DNA of 64,000 bases from Stomorhina lunata (lineage: Eukaryota > Arthropoda > Insecta > Diptera > Rhiniidae), in the NCBI GenBank assembly GCA_933228675.1, contig OW121744.1:97729526-97793525 (forward strand), written 5' to 3'. Position 1 is the stretch's first letter, and each line of letters starts with the position of its first letter. A model generated the notes under the pieces. The model was given only the letters and a program-made list of their open reading frames with translations. It did no database searches and was not told the origin of the DNA. A program made the position numbers and the translations under genes. Shown here piece by piece: positions 22,886-34,689 of this stretch.

Positions 22886-23650
22886 TTACAAAGATTTGGC
22901 AGTCCTTTCGATCCAGCTGCGTACTGTAGCAACATCACAGTAAACACCAGGATAGCCCTTAAGGGCACAACCCATACCCCATGAGACAACACCAACCAAT
23001 TCATTGCCGGCTACCAATGGGCCACCAGAATCACCTTGACAGGCATCTTTCTTCACGGCATAGGCGCACAACATGGTTTCCTTGATTTGTTCACCATATT
23101 TGAATTTATCGGAAGCACACTCTTTGCGATCAACAATATCAACTATAACTTCTTGCAAAATCTGGGGAGCAGAGTTGCACAACATAAAACATTTAGAGCC
23201 CCAACCGGTAACAGCAGCAGAAGTGCCAGTAGCTGGTGTCTTTTGAGATAATTTCACATAACGGATGGTCGAAGATTCGCGAACAGGAGTGGCCAATTTA
23301 ATAACAGCAACATCATTGATCATGGTCTTGGGATTGTAACCTTCATGGTATTTGAAGGACTTAACAGCAACCAATTCACCGCCCTTGCTGTATTCAGTAG
23401 AGCCGAGACGTACCTTGAATTCAGAGGCCTTATAGGATTGCATGCAGTGAGCAGCGGTTACAACGATGTCTTCACCGATTATGGAACCACCACAGAAATG
23501 GAAGCCGCTGTTGGTTTGCAAAGAAACCTGATAGGGATGAGCCTGAATGGTGGTATCGACACCATTGACAATACGTCCCTCTAAGTTGTTGGGAACGGCG
23601 CCAGCGAAGGAACAGCTAACGAAAGCGAAAAGAACTATAAAGCGAAACAT
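22886..23650 (-). CDS. Theta-like trypsin, intact, 254 aa
   Basis: Secreted trypsin zymogen. I chose the ATG at 23648-23650 (MFRFIVLF...), because the upstream in-frame ATG at 23680 sits almost on the TATA box (23691-23697) and gives no signal peptide. Propeptide ends LEGR, then R|IVNG. Catalytic residues: [26 protein letters not shown] with Asp189. Theta-like loop GWGSKCFMLC and GVYCDV. Intronless. It lies between the 31-bp satellite and unremarkable spacer. Confidence 0.96.
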   Translation of the reverse strand: MFRFIVLFAFVSCSFAGAVPNNLEGRIVNGVDTTIQAHPYQVSLQTNSGFHFCGGSIIGEDIVVTAAHCMQSYKASEFKVRLGSTEYSKGGELVAVKSFKYHEGYNPKTMINDVAVIKLATPVRESSTIRYVKLSQKTPATGTSAAVTGWGSKCFMLCNSAPQILQEVIVDIVDRKECASDKFKYGEQIKETMLCAYAVKKDACQGDSGGPLVAGNELVGVVSWGMGCALKGYPGVYCDVATVRSWIERTAKSL

Positions 23651-23690
23651 TTCAAAGTAATGACTATGTGAAGTATTCAAAATTTTCTGA

Positions 23691-23769
23691 TTTTATAGGT
23701 TTCTGGCTCTTCATTTTGGAGATAGGTAAAAACTGCAGTCACGATTTTTCCAAAGCTCTTAAAGATAAT
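23691..23769 (-). promoter_or_regulatory. Promoter of trypsin 22886-23650: TATA and GATA block
   Basis: Minus-strand TATAAAA at 23691-23697. Perfect AAAGCTCTTAAAGATAAT at 23752-23769, 102 bp before the ATG. Confidence 0.7.
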
Positions 23770-23779
23770 TCATTTTTAA

Positions 23780-24500
23780 AGTTGTATTGCTTATCTTATA
23801 ATGGGTTTTATTATTATTATTAATTCTTATTAATATGATTTAGATAATCTAAACAAGTTATTAAGGCCTCCCCTGGTCTGAGGTACTATTATCATTTATT
23901 TACCTAAAACTTATCGTTGAAATATAAAGAAATATATTGAAAAAATTCCTGGTATAATTTTAATTCATTTTTTTAGTTATCTCTTCAACGGAAATAGATA
24001 CTTTTTTTTAAATAAAAGCTGGAAATTTTAGGCTTTATGCCTCAAGCGATAAATAACTTGCCAAAGTTTGCCTTTCGTGGTTGAGGTCTTGGATAAACAA
24101 GTTATGTACTAAACATTGTCAGCTAATAGAAACACATATAATCAGGGGTGGTCAACTTTAGACCACGCTAGGGCCATCTTTGATAACTAAATATTTGTTA
24201 TTCTTAGCCAAAATTTTAAAAATATGTCACTATTGAAAACACATTAATGTTCATATCTCCTTAATTTTTGATATGATCAGGCTGATTTCTTCAGCAAAGA
24301 TAAACCAGATAAATAGATCTATCCATATAATAAAAAATCAGAAAGAACAACATTATAACTCTTGAGTAAAATGTAAGTAAAACTTGTTTTGAGACTAAGC
24401 TCTGAAGAAATGACAGATCATCTAATTCTCAGGCACAGTGGGTTCGAATGTAAAAAAACCCGAATTCGTTTAAACGCTTATGGTTCGTTTTTCTTAAAAA
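23780..24500. other. Intergenic spacer, nothing recognised
   Basis: AT-rich unique-looking DNA between the trypsin promoter and the 3' end of the receptor gene. No ORF, RNA or repeat that I can support. Confidence 0.5.
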
Positions 24501-27500
24501 TTAATATATTTCTAAATTATTCTTTTTAAAAATTATAAGTATTATTATATGACTTTGAATTAAAACGATTATGCTAGAGACCAGTTGGGTCATCTGCTTA
24601 AACCATTCCAAACGATTTATGCCATTATTGCACAGAATTTCACTCGAAGTGCTCAAACAATAAGAGAAATTTTCCAGCTGAAATAAAAAGAAAAAACAAT
24701 AATAAGTTAAAATGACTTTGAAGTGATCGCCCAAATTTTCTATAAAAAAACTAGACGATCATATAGATTTAAATAAAATGGCAACCGCCATAGTTTTCTA
24801 TGGAAAACTAGACAAACGGCATAGTTTTCTAAAGAAAAGAAGGCGATCACGATAGTTTTCTAAAGAAAAGTAAGCGATCGCCATAGTCTTCCAAAGAAAA
24901 GTAGGTGATCGCCATAGTTTTCTATAGAAAAGTAGGCGATCGCCATAGTTTTCTATAGAAAAGTAGGCGATCGCCATAGTTTTCTATAGAAAAGTAGGCG
25001 ATCGCCATAGTTTTCTATAGAAAAGTAGGCGATCGCCATAGTTTTCTATAGAAAAGTAGGCGATCGCCATAGTTTTCTATAGAAAAGTAGGCGATCGCCA
25101 TAGTTTTCTATAGAAAAGTAGGCGATCGCCATAGTTTTCTATAGAAAAGTAGGCGATCGCCATAGTTTTCTATAGAAAAGTAGGCGATCGCCATAGTTTT
25201 CTATAGAAAAGTAGGCGATCGCCATAGTTTTCTATAGAAAAGAAGACTAAGACATAGACTAAGACATAGACTTAGAAATCGACTAAGAAATAAACTTAGG
25301 CATAGACTAAGACATAGACTAAAATATAGACTAATACAAAGACTAAGACATAAACTAAGACATAGACTAAGACATAGAATAAGACATAGACTAAGACATA
25401 GACTAAGACATAAACTAAGTCATAGAATAAGACATAGACTAAGACATAGAATAAGACATAGACTAAGACATAGACCAAGACATAGACTAAGATATAGACT
25501 AAGACATAAACTAAGACATAGACTAAGACATAGACTAAGACATAGACTAAGACATAGACTAAGACATAGACTAAGACATAGACTAAGACATAGACTAAGA
25601 CATAGACTAAGACATAGACTAAGACATAGACTAAGACATAGACTAAGACATAGACTAAGACATAGACTAAGACATAGACTAAGACATAGACTAAGACATA
25701 GACTAAGACATAGACTAAGACATAGACTAAGACATAGACTAAGACATAGACTAAGACATAGACTAAGACATAGACTAAGACATAGACTAAGACATAGACT
25801 AAGACATAGACTAAGACATAGACTAAGACATAGACTAAGACATAGACTAAGACATAGACTAAGACATAGACTAAGACATAGACTAAGACATAGACTAAGA
25901 CATAGACTAAGACATAGACTAAGACATAGACTAAGACATAGACTAAGACATAGACTAAGACATAGACTAAGACATAGACTAAGACATAGACTAAGACATA
26001 GACTAAGACATAGACTAAGACATAGACTAAGACATAGACTAAGACATAGACTAAGACATAGACTAAGACATAGACTAAGACATAGACTAAGACATAGACT
26101 AAGACATAGACTAAGACATAGACTAAGACATAGACTAAGACATAGACTAAGACATAGACTAAGACATAGACTAAGACATAGACTAAGACATAGACTAAGA
26201 CATAGACTAAGACATAGACTAAGACATAGACTAAGACATAGACTAAGACATAGACTAAGACATAGACTAAGACATAGACTAAGACATAGACTAAGACATA
26301 GACTAAGACATAGACTAAGACATAGACTAAGACATAGACTAAGACATAGACTAAGACATAGACTAAGACATAGACTAAGACATAGACTAAGACATAGACT
26401 AAGACATAGACTAAGACATAGACTAAGACATAGACTAAGACATAGACTAAGACATAGACTAAGACATAGACTAAGACATAGACTAAGACATAGACTAAGA
26501 CATAGACTAAGACATAGACTAAGACATAGACTAAGACATAGACTAAGACATAGACTAAGACATAGACTAAGACATAGACTAAGACATAGACTAAGACATA
26601 GACTAAGACATAGACTAAGACATAGACTAAGACATAGACTAAGACATAGACTAAGACATAGACTAAGACATAGACTAAGACATAGACTAAGACATAGACT
26701 AAGACAAAGACTTAGACATAGACTAAGACATAGACTAATATATAGACTAATACATAGAAGAAGAAATAGACTAAGATATAGGATAAAAAAACTAAGACAT
26801 GGGCTGAGACATAGGCTAAGACATAGATTATCTTCCATATTGACTAAAATACAGACTCAAGGTCAATACAGAAACATAGCTGAGGTATGTTTATATCGTA
26901 GTATCTCTGTTTTTGAATTCATTTAAGTTTTTGCCCTGTATAATTTTTAAGTCAAATAAAGTCTTACTTTACCTCTTTAAATAATTCCTTTTTCTCATTA
27001 AACAGATGCATAATCATCATTAGTTGTTGGCAGCTTTCTCTGATCATATCGCAAACGAAATCCAATAAATAAAAGTCAACTATCAAGCAGAAATAGGTAA
27101 AACAACCGATTACCAAAGACCACGTCTTAGCTCCATAGTAGAAAGTCATCACATACCCGACATAAGCAACAATTACATTTCCAGTTGTAATAAATATACG
27201 AGTAGATATCAGTTGAAATTGATATTGGATCAAAAATTTCCTCAAAATACAACTCAATTCCTGATGAATTTTGAATAGATCTTGTAGTTCATCGGCCAAT
27301 TGATCGGAATTTACACATGGAACTTCAAGTTTGGAATAAACACATTCTAATTGATGATTGAGATAACAGAATAAACGAGAAATAGTCCAAAAAATTTTGA
27401 AGACACCAAACATGACCATATAGACCACATTTAATATGGTTCCAATACTAATGATAAAGATTATATTATACCAACGATAAGGGTCAGAAAACATTTGAGT

Positions 27501-27962
27501 TGCAATGACAGCGGAAATGAAATGCATGTACACCATGACTGCATATTTGATGTAGAAAATTCTTAGAAAAGATTTATCGATTTCTTCAAGGCAACAATGT
27601 TTAGCAAAGTATTGCCTCTCGATATTCTTTGCCTGGACCTTCAATTGAATATCTATTTCTTCTCTCCATTTCCTGTGTAGCACTGTGTAAAATATTGCCA
27701 CAAAACGCACTGTCAAATTTATATTTGTTACGGATTTTAAAAGTGGATGCAATATCGGAGCTGGTTTAAAAAGTTCCTCAATCGTTATCGATGTGTACGT
27801 CAACAGAAATAGGCAATAAATATTTGAGAGTCCACAAAGAACACGAGTCAAAGTCGTTTGTCGATAGGTATTGGCTGATTTATCGCAGAGGTATGATGAA
27901 GCTCCAATTATGACTAAATAATATTGGCAAAATTTTTTGTAGATAAAATGAATTGTAGACAT
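24501..27962 (-). CDS. Gustatory receptor (7tm_7), two exons, 388 aa
   Basis: Predicted join of exon 1 (27962 down to 26973, 330 codons) and exon 2 (24677 down to 24501, 58 codons plus stop). Exon 1 ends ...ELFKE before a GAG|GTAAAG donor. Exon 2 follows a pyrimidine tract and TTTCAG acceptor, in the same phase, and reads LENFSYCL...; it ends with a hydrophobic segment SSIIVLIQS, a degenerate form of the insect Gr C-terminal signature (TY-x5-QF). Exon 1 contains several hydrophobic membrane segments and the joined length is normal for Grs. The 2.3-kb intron is mostly satellite. The product is a ligand-gated channel or chemoreceptor subunit in sensory neurons by family; ligand unknown. Confidence 0.8.
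24765..25245. repeat. 31-bp satellite with GCGATCGC palindrome (~15 units)
   Basis: Units of GCGATCGCCATAG, TTTTCTATAGAAAA and GTAG, 31-bp period, homogeneous from about 24905. Each unit has two palindromes, GCGATCGC and TTTTCTATAGAAAA. Two CpGs per unit are striking in this AT-rich window. It lies inside the receptor intron. Confidence 0.95.
25246..26850. repeat. 12-bp satellite AGACATAGACTA (~130 units)
   Basis: Nearly perfect AGACATAGACTA repeats from about 25450 to 26700, with degenerate ends. It lies inside the receptor intron. The 12-bp period gives a 472-codon open frame of Leu-Cys-Leu-Ser repeats on the minus strand, which is an artefact of the repeat. Confidence 0.97.
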
Positions 27963-28194
27963 TTTTTTCTTAGGAATTTTACATTTTCCGTTTAATTTTT
28001 GTTCGAGAAGTTTTAAATGCTTACAAAGTACTGAGGTGAAAGGTGAATAAGTGGTAGCATTTATAAGTATTTGTGAAGATTAGGGATAATGTCAACAATT
28101 AAATTATTGAAATATTGATAATAATCAATCCATAGTAAAGGTATTACATTACAAACAAGAATCTACGAATAATTTTATAACGACAATGTGTGTG

Positions 28195-28412
28195 TTCCTT
28201 CACTTTAACACAACAACCTAAACTTACACAAAAGCGTTCAATACAAATTATTATTATTTTTTTTTTTAGTAATTTCTGACAACTTCGGACTGTTTGGGGT
28301 AGTTTCCTTCACTTTAACACAACAACCTAAACTTACACAAAAGCGTTCAATACAAATTATTATTATTTTTTTTTTTGGTAATTTCTGACAACTTCGGACT
28401 GTTTGGGGTAGT
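28195..28412. repeat. Tandem duplication, two 109-bp units
   Basis: 28195-28303 and 28304-28412 are almost identical direct repeats, each with a long T run and GACAACTTCGGACTG. They lie between the first-exon promoter at 28 kb and the second 12-bp satellite. No coding sequence. Confidence 0.85.
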
Positions 28413-28487
28413 TTTTTTGAGTACAAAAATACCCAAAATAGTCCAAAGTTGAAAAAAATTACTTAAGAAAGAACAATTTGTACTGAA

Positions 28488-29422
28488 AATAGACATAGAC
28501 ATAGGCTAATATATAGACTAAGATATAGACTAAGACATAGACTAAGAGATAGACTAAGACATAGACTAAGACATAGACAAAGACATAGACTAAGACATAG
28601 ACTAAGACATAGACTAAGACATAGACTAAGACATAGTCTAAGATATAGACTAAGACATAGACTAAGACATAGACTAAGACATAGACTAAGACATAGACTA
28701 AGACATAGACTAAGACATAGACTAAGACATAGACTAAGACATAGACTAAGACATAGACTAAGACATAGACTAAGACATAGACTAAGACATAGACTAAGAC
28801 ATAGACTAAGACATAGACTAAGACATAGACTAAGACATAGACTAAGACTTAGACTAAGACATAGACTAAGATATAGACTAAGACATAGACTAAGACATAG
28901 ACTAAGACATAGACTAAGCCATAGACTAAGACATAGACTAAGACAGAGACAAAGAGATAGACTAAGACATAGACTAAGACATAGACATAGACTAAGACAT
29001 AGACTAAGACATAGACTAAGACATAGACTAAGACATAGACTAAGACATAGACTAAGACATAGACTAAGACATTTACTAAGACATAGACTAAGACATAGAC
29101 TTAGACTAAGACATAGACTAAGATATAGACTAAGACATAGACTAAGACATAGACTAAGACATAGACTAAGACATAGACTAAGCCATAGACTAAGACATAG
29201 ACTAAGACAGAGACTAAGAGATAGACTAAGACATAGACTAAGACATAGACATAGACTAAGACACAGACTAAGACATAGACTAAGACATAGACTAAGACAT
29301 AGACTAAAACATAGACTAAGACATTGACTTAGACATAGACTAAGACATAGACTAAGAAATAGACTAAGACATAGACTAAGACACAGATTAACATACGAGT
29401 ATAGACTAGGTGCAGACTTACT
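28488..29422. repeat. Second 12-bp AGACATAGACTA satellite (~78 units)
   Basis: Same unit as 25246-26850 but less homogeneous, with 6-bp phase slips (ACATAGACATAGAC) and many point variants. A block of variants appears twice (about 28840-28990 and 29100-29250), an internal duplication of roughly 260 bp. It stands in the same place relative to its receptor exon as the first array. Confidence 0.95.
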
Positions 29423-29517
29423 TAAATACTGGAACATATTTATTAGTATCAGTTTTTTTTACTTCATGTCAGTTGAGGACCTGCTTAAGTTTTTATAGAA
29501 ACGAAGTATTACTTTAC

Positions 29518-30507
29518 CTCCTTGAATAGTTCCTTTTTTTCATTAAACAGTTGCATAATCATCACTAGTTTTTTGCAGCTTTCTCTGATCATATCGCAAA
29601 CGAAATCCATTAGATAAAAATCAACTATCAAGCAGAAATAGGAAAAACAACCGATTACCAAGGACGACTTCTTAGCCCCATAGTAAAAAGTCATCACATA
29701 CCCGAGATAAGCAACAATTACATTTCCAGTTGTGATAAATATACGAGTAGTTATCAGTTGAAATTGATATTGGATCAAAAATTTTCTTAATATATAACTC
29801 AGTTCCTGATGAGTTTTGAATATGTCTTGTAGTTCATCGGCCAATTGATCGGTATTTATATCTGGGGTTTCAAGTTTGTAATAAACGCATTCTAATTGAT
29901 GATTGAGATAATAGAATAAACGACAAATGGTCCAAATAATTTTGAAGACACCAAACATGACCATATAGATTACATTTAGAATGGTTGCACTACTGAGGGT
30001 AAAAATTATGTCATCCCAACGAAAGGGTTCTGAAAACATTCCACTTGACGCTAAAATGGTTATTAAGTGCATGTACGCCAGTGATGCACGTTTGATATAG
30101 AAAATTCGTAGAAAACATTTATCGATTTCTTCAAGGCAACAATGCTTAGCAAAATATCGCCTCTCGATATTCTTTGCTTGGACCTTCAATTGGATATCTA
30201 TTTCTTCTCTCCATTTTCTGTGTAGCACTGTGTAAAATACTGCCACGAATCGCACTGCCAAATTTATGTTTGTCACGGATTTTAAAAGTGGATGCAAATG
30301 TTGTGCTGCAGTGAAAGTTTCCTTAATTCTATAGGATGTGTAGAAGACGAGAAATAGGCAATAAATATTTGAAAGTCCACAAATGACTCTTGTCACAGTC
30401 GTTTGTCGATATGTATTGGTTGATTTGTCACAAAGGTATGACGAAGCTCCAACGAAAATTAAATAATATTGACAAAGTTTTTGGTAAATAAAATTAATTG
30501 CAGACAT
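29518..30507 (-). CDS. Gustatory receptor first exon, 330 codons, paralogue of 27 kb exon
   Basis: Homologous over its whole length to exon 1 of the receptor at 26973-27962: same 330 codons, same GAG|GTAAAG donor after ELFKE, and high identity in the C-terminal half. The ATG at 30505-30507 (MSAINFIYQK) is chosen because the in-frame extension upstream starts with GTG. I find no C-terminal exon between here and the next first exon. Either it splices to the shared exon at 24501-24677, or its own last exon is lost. Shared-3'-exon Gr genes with alternative first exons are known in Drosophila (Gr39a, Gr28b, Gr23a). Confidence 0.8.
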
Positions 30508-30724
30508 TTCTTTTCTTTGGAATTTCACATTTTCTGTTTAACTTAGTTTGGACTAAAGTTAAATGTTTTATCGAAATACTGAGGTGAAAGGTGAATAAGT
30601 TATTGCATTTATATCAAATAGTTTAATAGGTAAAGATTAGTGATAATGCTAACAAAATAATTACTAAAATGTAATATTAATCATTTACTAGTAAAGATAT
30701 AGGGTAAGGCACGATTCGTAACAA

Positions 30725-33430
30725 AACAATTTTATTGTATTAACAACAAAAAATTTTCCATAACAAAATTTCTATAACAAAAAATTTTCCATAGGAAAAT
30801 TTTTATAACGAAAAATTTTATATAATAAAAAATTTTGCATAGAAAAATTGCAACGAAAAACATTTATCGAAAATTTTTTCTAATGAAAAATTTTCTATAG
30901 AAAATTTTTTCTAATGAAAAATTCTATTTTCTATAGAAAATTTTTTCTAATGAAAAATTCTATTTTCTATAGAAAATTTTTTCTAATGAAAAATTTTCTA
31001 TAGAAAATTTTTTCTAATGAAAAATTTTCTATAGAAAATTTTTTCTAATGAAAAATTTTCTATAGAAAATTTTTTCTAATGAAAAATTTTCTATAGAAAA
31101 TTTTTTCTAATGAAAAATTTTCTATAGAAAATTTTTTCTAATGAAAAATTTTCTATAGAAAATTTTTTCTAATGAAAAATTTTCTATAGAAAATTTTTTC
31201 TAATGAAAAATTTTCTATAGAAAATTTTTTCTAATGAAAAATTTTCTATAGAAAATTTTTTCTAATGAAAAATTTTCTATAGAAAATTTTTTCTAATGAA
31301 AAATTTTCTATAGAAAATTTTTTCTAATGAAAAATTTTCTATAGAAAATTTTTTCTAATGAAAAATTTTCTATAGAAAATTTTTTCTAATGAAAAATTTT
31401 CTATAGAAAATTTTTTCTAATGAAAAATTTTCTATAGAAAATTTTTTCTAATGAAAAATTTTCTATAGAAAATTTTTTCTAATGAAAAATTTTCTATAGA
31501 AAATTTTTTCTAATGAAAAATTTTCTATAGAAAATTTTTTCTAATGAAAAATTTTCTATAGAAAATTTTTTCTAATGAAAAATTTTCTATAGAAAATTTT
31601 TTCTAATGAAAAATTTTCTATAGAAAATTTTTTCTAATGAAAAATTTTCTATAGAAAATTTTTTCTAATGAAAAATTTTCTATAGAAAATTTTTTCTAAT
31701 GAAAAATTTTCTATAGAAAATTTTTTCTAATGAAAAATTTTCTATAGAAAGTTTTTTCTAATGAAAAATTTTCTATAGAAAATTTTTTCTAATGAAAAAT
31801 TTTCTATAGAAAGTTTTTTCTAATGAAAAATTTTCTATAGAAAGTTTTTTCTAATGAAAAATTTTCTATAGAAAATTTTTTCTAATGAAAAATTTTCTAT
31901 AGAAAATTTTTTCTAATGAAAAATTTTCTATAGAAAATTTTTTCTAATGAAAAATTTTCTATAGAAAATTTTTTCTAATGAAAAATTTTCTATAGAAAAT
32001 TTTTTCTAATGAAAAATTTTCTATAGAAAATTTTTTCTAATGAAAAATTTTCTATAGAAAATTTTTTCTAATGAAAAATTTTCTATAGAAAATTTTTTCT
32101 AATGAAAAAATTTTCTATAGAAAATTTTTTCTAATGAAAAATTTTCTATAGAAAATTTTTTCTAATGAAAAATTTTCTATAGAAAATTTTTTCTAATGAA
32201 AAATTTTCTATAGAAAATTTTTTCTAATGAAAAATTTTCTATAGAAAATTTTTTCTAATGAAAAATTTTCTATAGAAAATTTTTTCTAATGAAAAATTTT
32301 CTATAGAAAATTTTTTCTAATGAAAAATTTTCTATAGAAAATTTTTTCTAATGAAAAATTTTCTATAGAAAATTTTTTCTAATGAAAAATTTTCTATAGA
32401 AAATTTTTTCTAATGAAAAATTTTCTATAGAAAATTTTTTCTAATGAAAAATTTTCTATAGAAAATTTTTTCTAATGAAAAATTTTCTATAGAAAGTTTT
32501 TTCTAATGAAAAATTTTCTATAGAAAATTTTTTCTAATGAAAAATTTTCTATAGAAAGTTTTTTCTAATGAAAAATTTTCTATAGAAAGTTTTTTCTAAT
32601 GAAAAATTTTCTATAGAAAATTTTTTCTAATGAAAAATTTTCTATAGAAAATTTTTTCTAATGAAAAATTTTCTATAGAAAATTTTTTCTAATGAAAAAT
32701 TTTCTATAGAAAATTTTTTCTAATGAAAAATTTTCTATAGAAAATTTTTTCTAATGAAAAATTTTCTATAGAAAATTTTTTCTAATGAAAAATTTTCTAT
32801 AGAAAATTTTTTCTAATGAAAAATTTTCTATAGAAAATTTTTTCTAATGAAAAATTTTCTATAGAAAATTTTTTCTAATGAAAAATTTTCTATAGAAAAT
32901 TTTTTCTAATGAAAAATTTTCTATAGAAAATTTTTTCTAATGAAAAATTTTCTATAGAAAATTTTTTCTAATGAAAAATTTTCTATAGAAAATTTTTTCT
33001 AATGAAAAATTTTCTATAGAAAATTTTTTCTAATGAAAAATTTTCTATAGAAAATTTTTTCTAATGAAAAATTTTCTATAGAAAATTTTTTCTAATGAAA
33101 AATTTTCTATAGAAAATTTTTTCTAATGAAAAATTTTCTATAGAAATTTTTTCTAATGAAAAATTTTCTATAGAAAATTTTTTCTAATGAAAAATTTTCT
33201 ATAGAAAATTTTTTCTAATGAAAAATTTTCTATAGAAAATTTTTTCTAATGAAAAATTTTCTATAGAAAATTTTTTCTAATGAAAAATTTTCTATAGAAA
33301 ATTTTTTCTAATGAAAAATTTTCTATAGAAAATTTTTTCTAATGAAAAATTTTCTATAGAAAATTTTTTGTATCAAAATTTTTTTATAGAAAATTAAAAA
33401 TTAAAAAAATTAAAAAATTTTCTATAGCTT
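30725..33430. repeat. 31-bp satellite, TTTTCTATAGAAAA / TTCTAATGAAAA type (~80 units)
   Basis: Highly homogeneous from about 30965 to 33365. Units combine TTTTCTATAGAAAA with TTTTTTCTAATGAAAAA; period 31 bp. GAAAGTTTT variants recur in groups near 31750-31850 and 32490-32590, showing a ~740-bp higher-order duplication. Edges are degenerate. Confidence 0.97.
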
Positions 33431-33810
33431 TTTTTATTTGTTTCCCCTGTTCGACCCATTATAAATAAAGTAAAGTACATAATTTAACATAACCCAAAAT
33501 TACTATCTTAGTTATAGTGAATAATTTTAAAATCTCTTGAATAGTTTTAACTTTTCCAGAGATATACTTAATCTAAAGCGGAATTTTTTACTAGAGTTTT
33601 TTTTTTGATTAGGTTTATAGAGCAAAACTAACAAGTTTTGATGTGCTTATCGGTCTGAAAATTTTGAATAACATTAAATCGTTGTTTCTCAAAAATTATC
33701 TTTGATCAAGATTCGAACTGTATGGGGAAAGTTTGTTAAACACAAATTTTACCTACAGATGTCGATAAGAATTCCGATTAATCTCTTTAAAACTCATAGT
33801 GCGAAATTCC

Positions 33811-33848
33811 TATAAAAACCTTAATATCAAACCAAATTATGACAGTCA
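33811..33848 (+). promoter_or_regulatory. TATA box and initiator of trypsin 33859
   Basis: TATAAAAA at 33811-33818, and a CAGTCATT initiator-like sequence about 32 bp downstream, 10-20 bp before the ATG. An ATTATCTTTGATC near 33695 may be a diverged GATA block. Confidence 0.65.
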
Positions 33849-33858
33849 TTCCTTCAAC

Positions 33859-34623
33859 ATGTTCCGTTTCGTAGCTCTATTCGCTCTCGTTAGCTGTGCC
33901 TTTGCCGCTACCATCGATACAGGTTTGGATGGTCGTATTGTTAATGGAGTTGATACCACCATTCAGGCTCACCCCTATCAGGTTTCCTTGCAAACCAATA
34001 GTGGCTTCCATTTCTGTGGTGGTTCCATTATCAGTGAAGACATTATTATTACCGCTGCTCATTGCATGCAAAAATATACAGCCTCTCAATTTAAAGTACG
34101 TCTTGGATCTACTGAATACAATAATGGCGGTGAATTGGTTGCTGTTAAGTCCTTCAAATTCCATGAGGGTTATAACAAGGAAACCAAGATCTATGATGTA
34201 GCTGTTATCAAATTGGCTAGCCCTGTACGTGAATCTGGTAAAATTCGTTATGTGAAATTGGCAAAAAAGACTCCAGCTACTGGAACTCTTGCTGTTGTTA
34301 CCGGTTGGGGTTCCAAATGTTTCTTAATCTGCACTAAGACTCCCCAGATTTTGCAAAAAGTTGAAGTTGATATTGTTGATCGCTCTGAATGTGCTTCAAA
34401 AGAATACAAATATGGTGATGAAATCAAGGATACTATGATATGTGCTTTTGGCGTAAAGAAGGATTCTTGTCAAGGTGATTCTGGTGGTCCTTTGGTGGCT
34501 AACGGGGAATTGGTTGGTGTTGTCTCATGGGGTAAAGGTTGTGCTATTAAGGGTTATCCCGGAGTTTACTGTGATGTGGCTTCGGTTCGCAGCTGGATCG
34601 AAAAAACTGCTAATGAATTGTAA
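33859..34623 (+). CDS. Theta-like trypsin, intact, 254 aa
   Basis: Secreted trypsin zymogen. The ATG at 33859 (MFRFVALF...) is used; the longer frame upstream begins with GTG and runs over the TATA box. Signal peptide about 1-17, propeptide IDTGLDGR, R|IVNG. His57 in TAAHC and Ser195 in [12 protein letters not shown] with Asp189. The Asp102 motif reads YDVAVIKL, Tyr replacing the usual Asn101. Theta-like loop GWGSKCFLIC and GVYCDV. It is a diverged relative of the IDTGLDGR subgroup in the 37-51 kb palindrome. Confidence 0.96.
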   Translation: MFRFVALFALVSCAFAATIDTGLDGRIVNGVDTTIQAHPYQVSLQTNSGFHFCGGSIISEDIIITAAHCMQKYTASQFKVRLGSTEYNNGGELVAVKSFKFHEGYNKETKIYDVAVIKLASPVRESGKIRYVKLAKKTPATGTLAVVTGWGSKCFLICTKTPQILQKVEVDIVDRSECASKEYKYGDEIKDTMICAFGVKKDSCQGDSGGPLVANGELVGVVSWGKGCAIKGYPGVYCDVASVRSWIEKTANEL

Positions 34624-34689
34624 ATTTAATTAACAAAATAAAAAAACAGTTAAAAATAAAAATCTGTTTTCTGGGAAAAGGGAATACAA

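Noticed and set aside
23680..23682. Upstream in-frame ATG as the start of the trypsin at 22886
   Set aside because: It lies about 10 bp from the TATA box, upstream of the expected transcription start, and the extension destroys the signal peptide position.
25420..26838. 472-codon open frame of Leu-Cys-Leu-Ser repeats on the minus strand, and a similar 324-codon frame at 28463-29437
   Set aside because: Both are read-outs of the 12-bp satellite, whose period is a multiple of three. There is no start context, domain or non-repeat portion.
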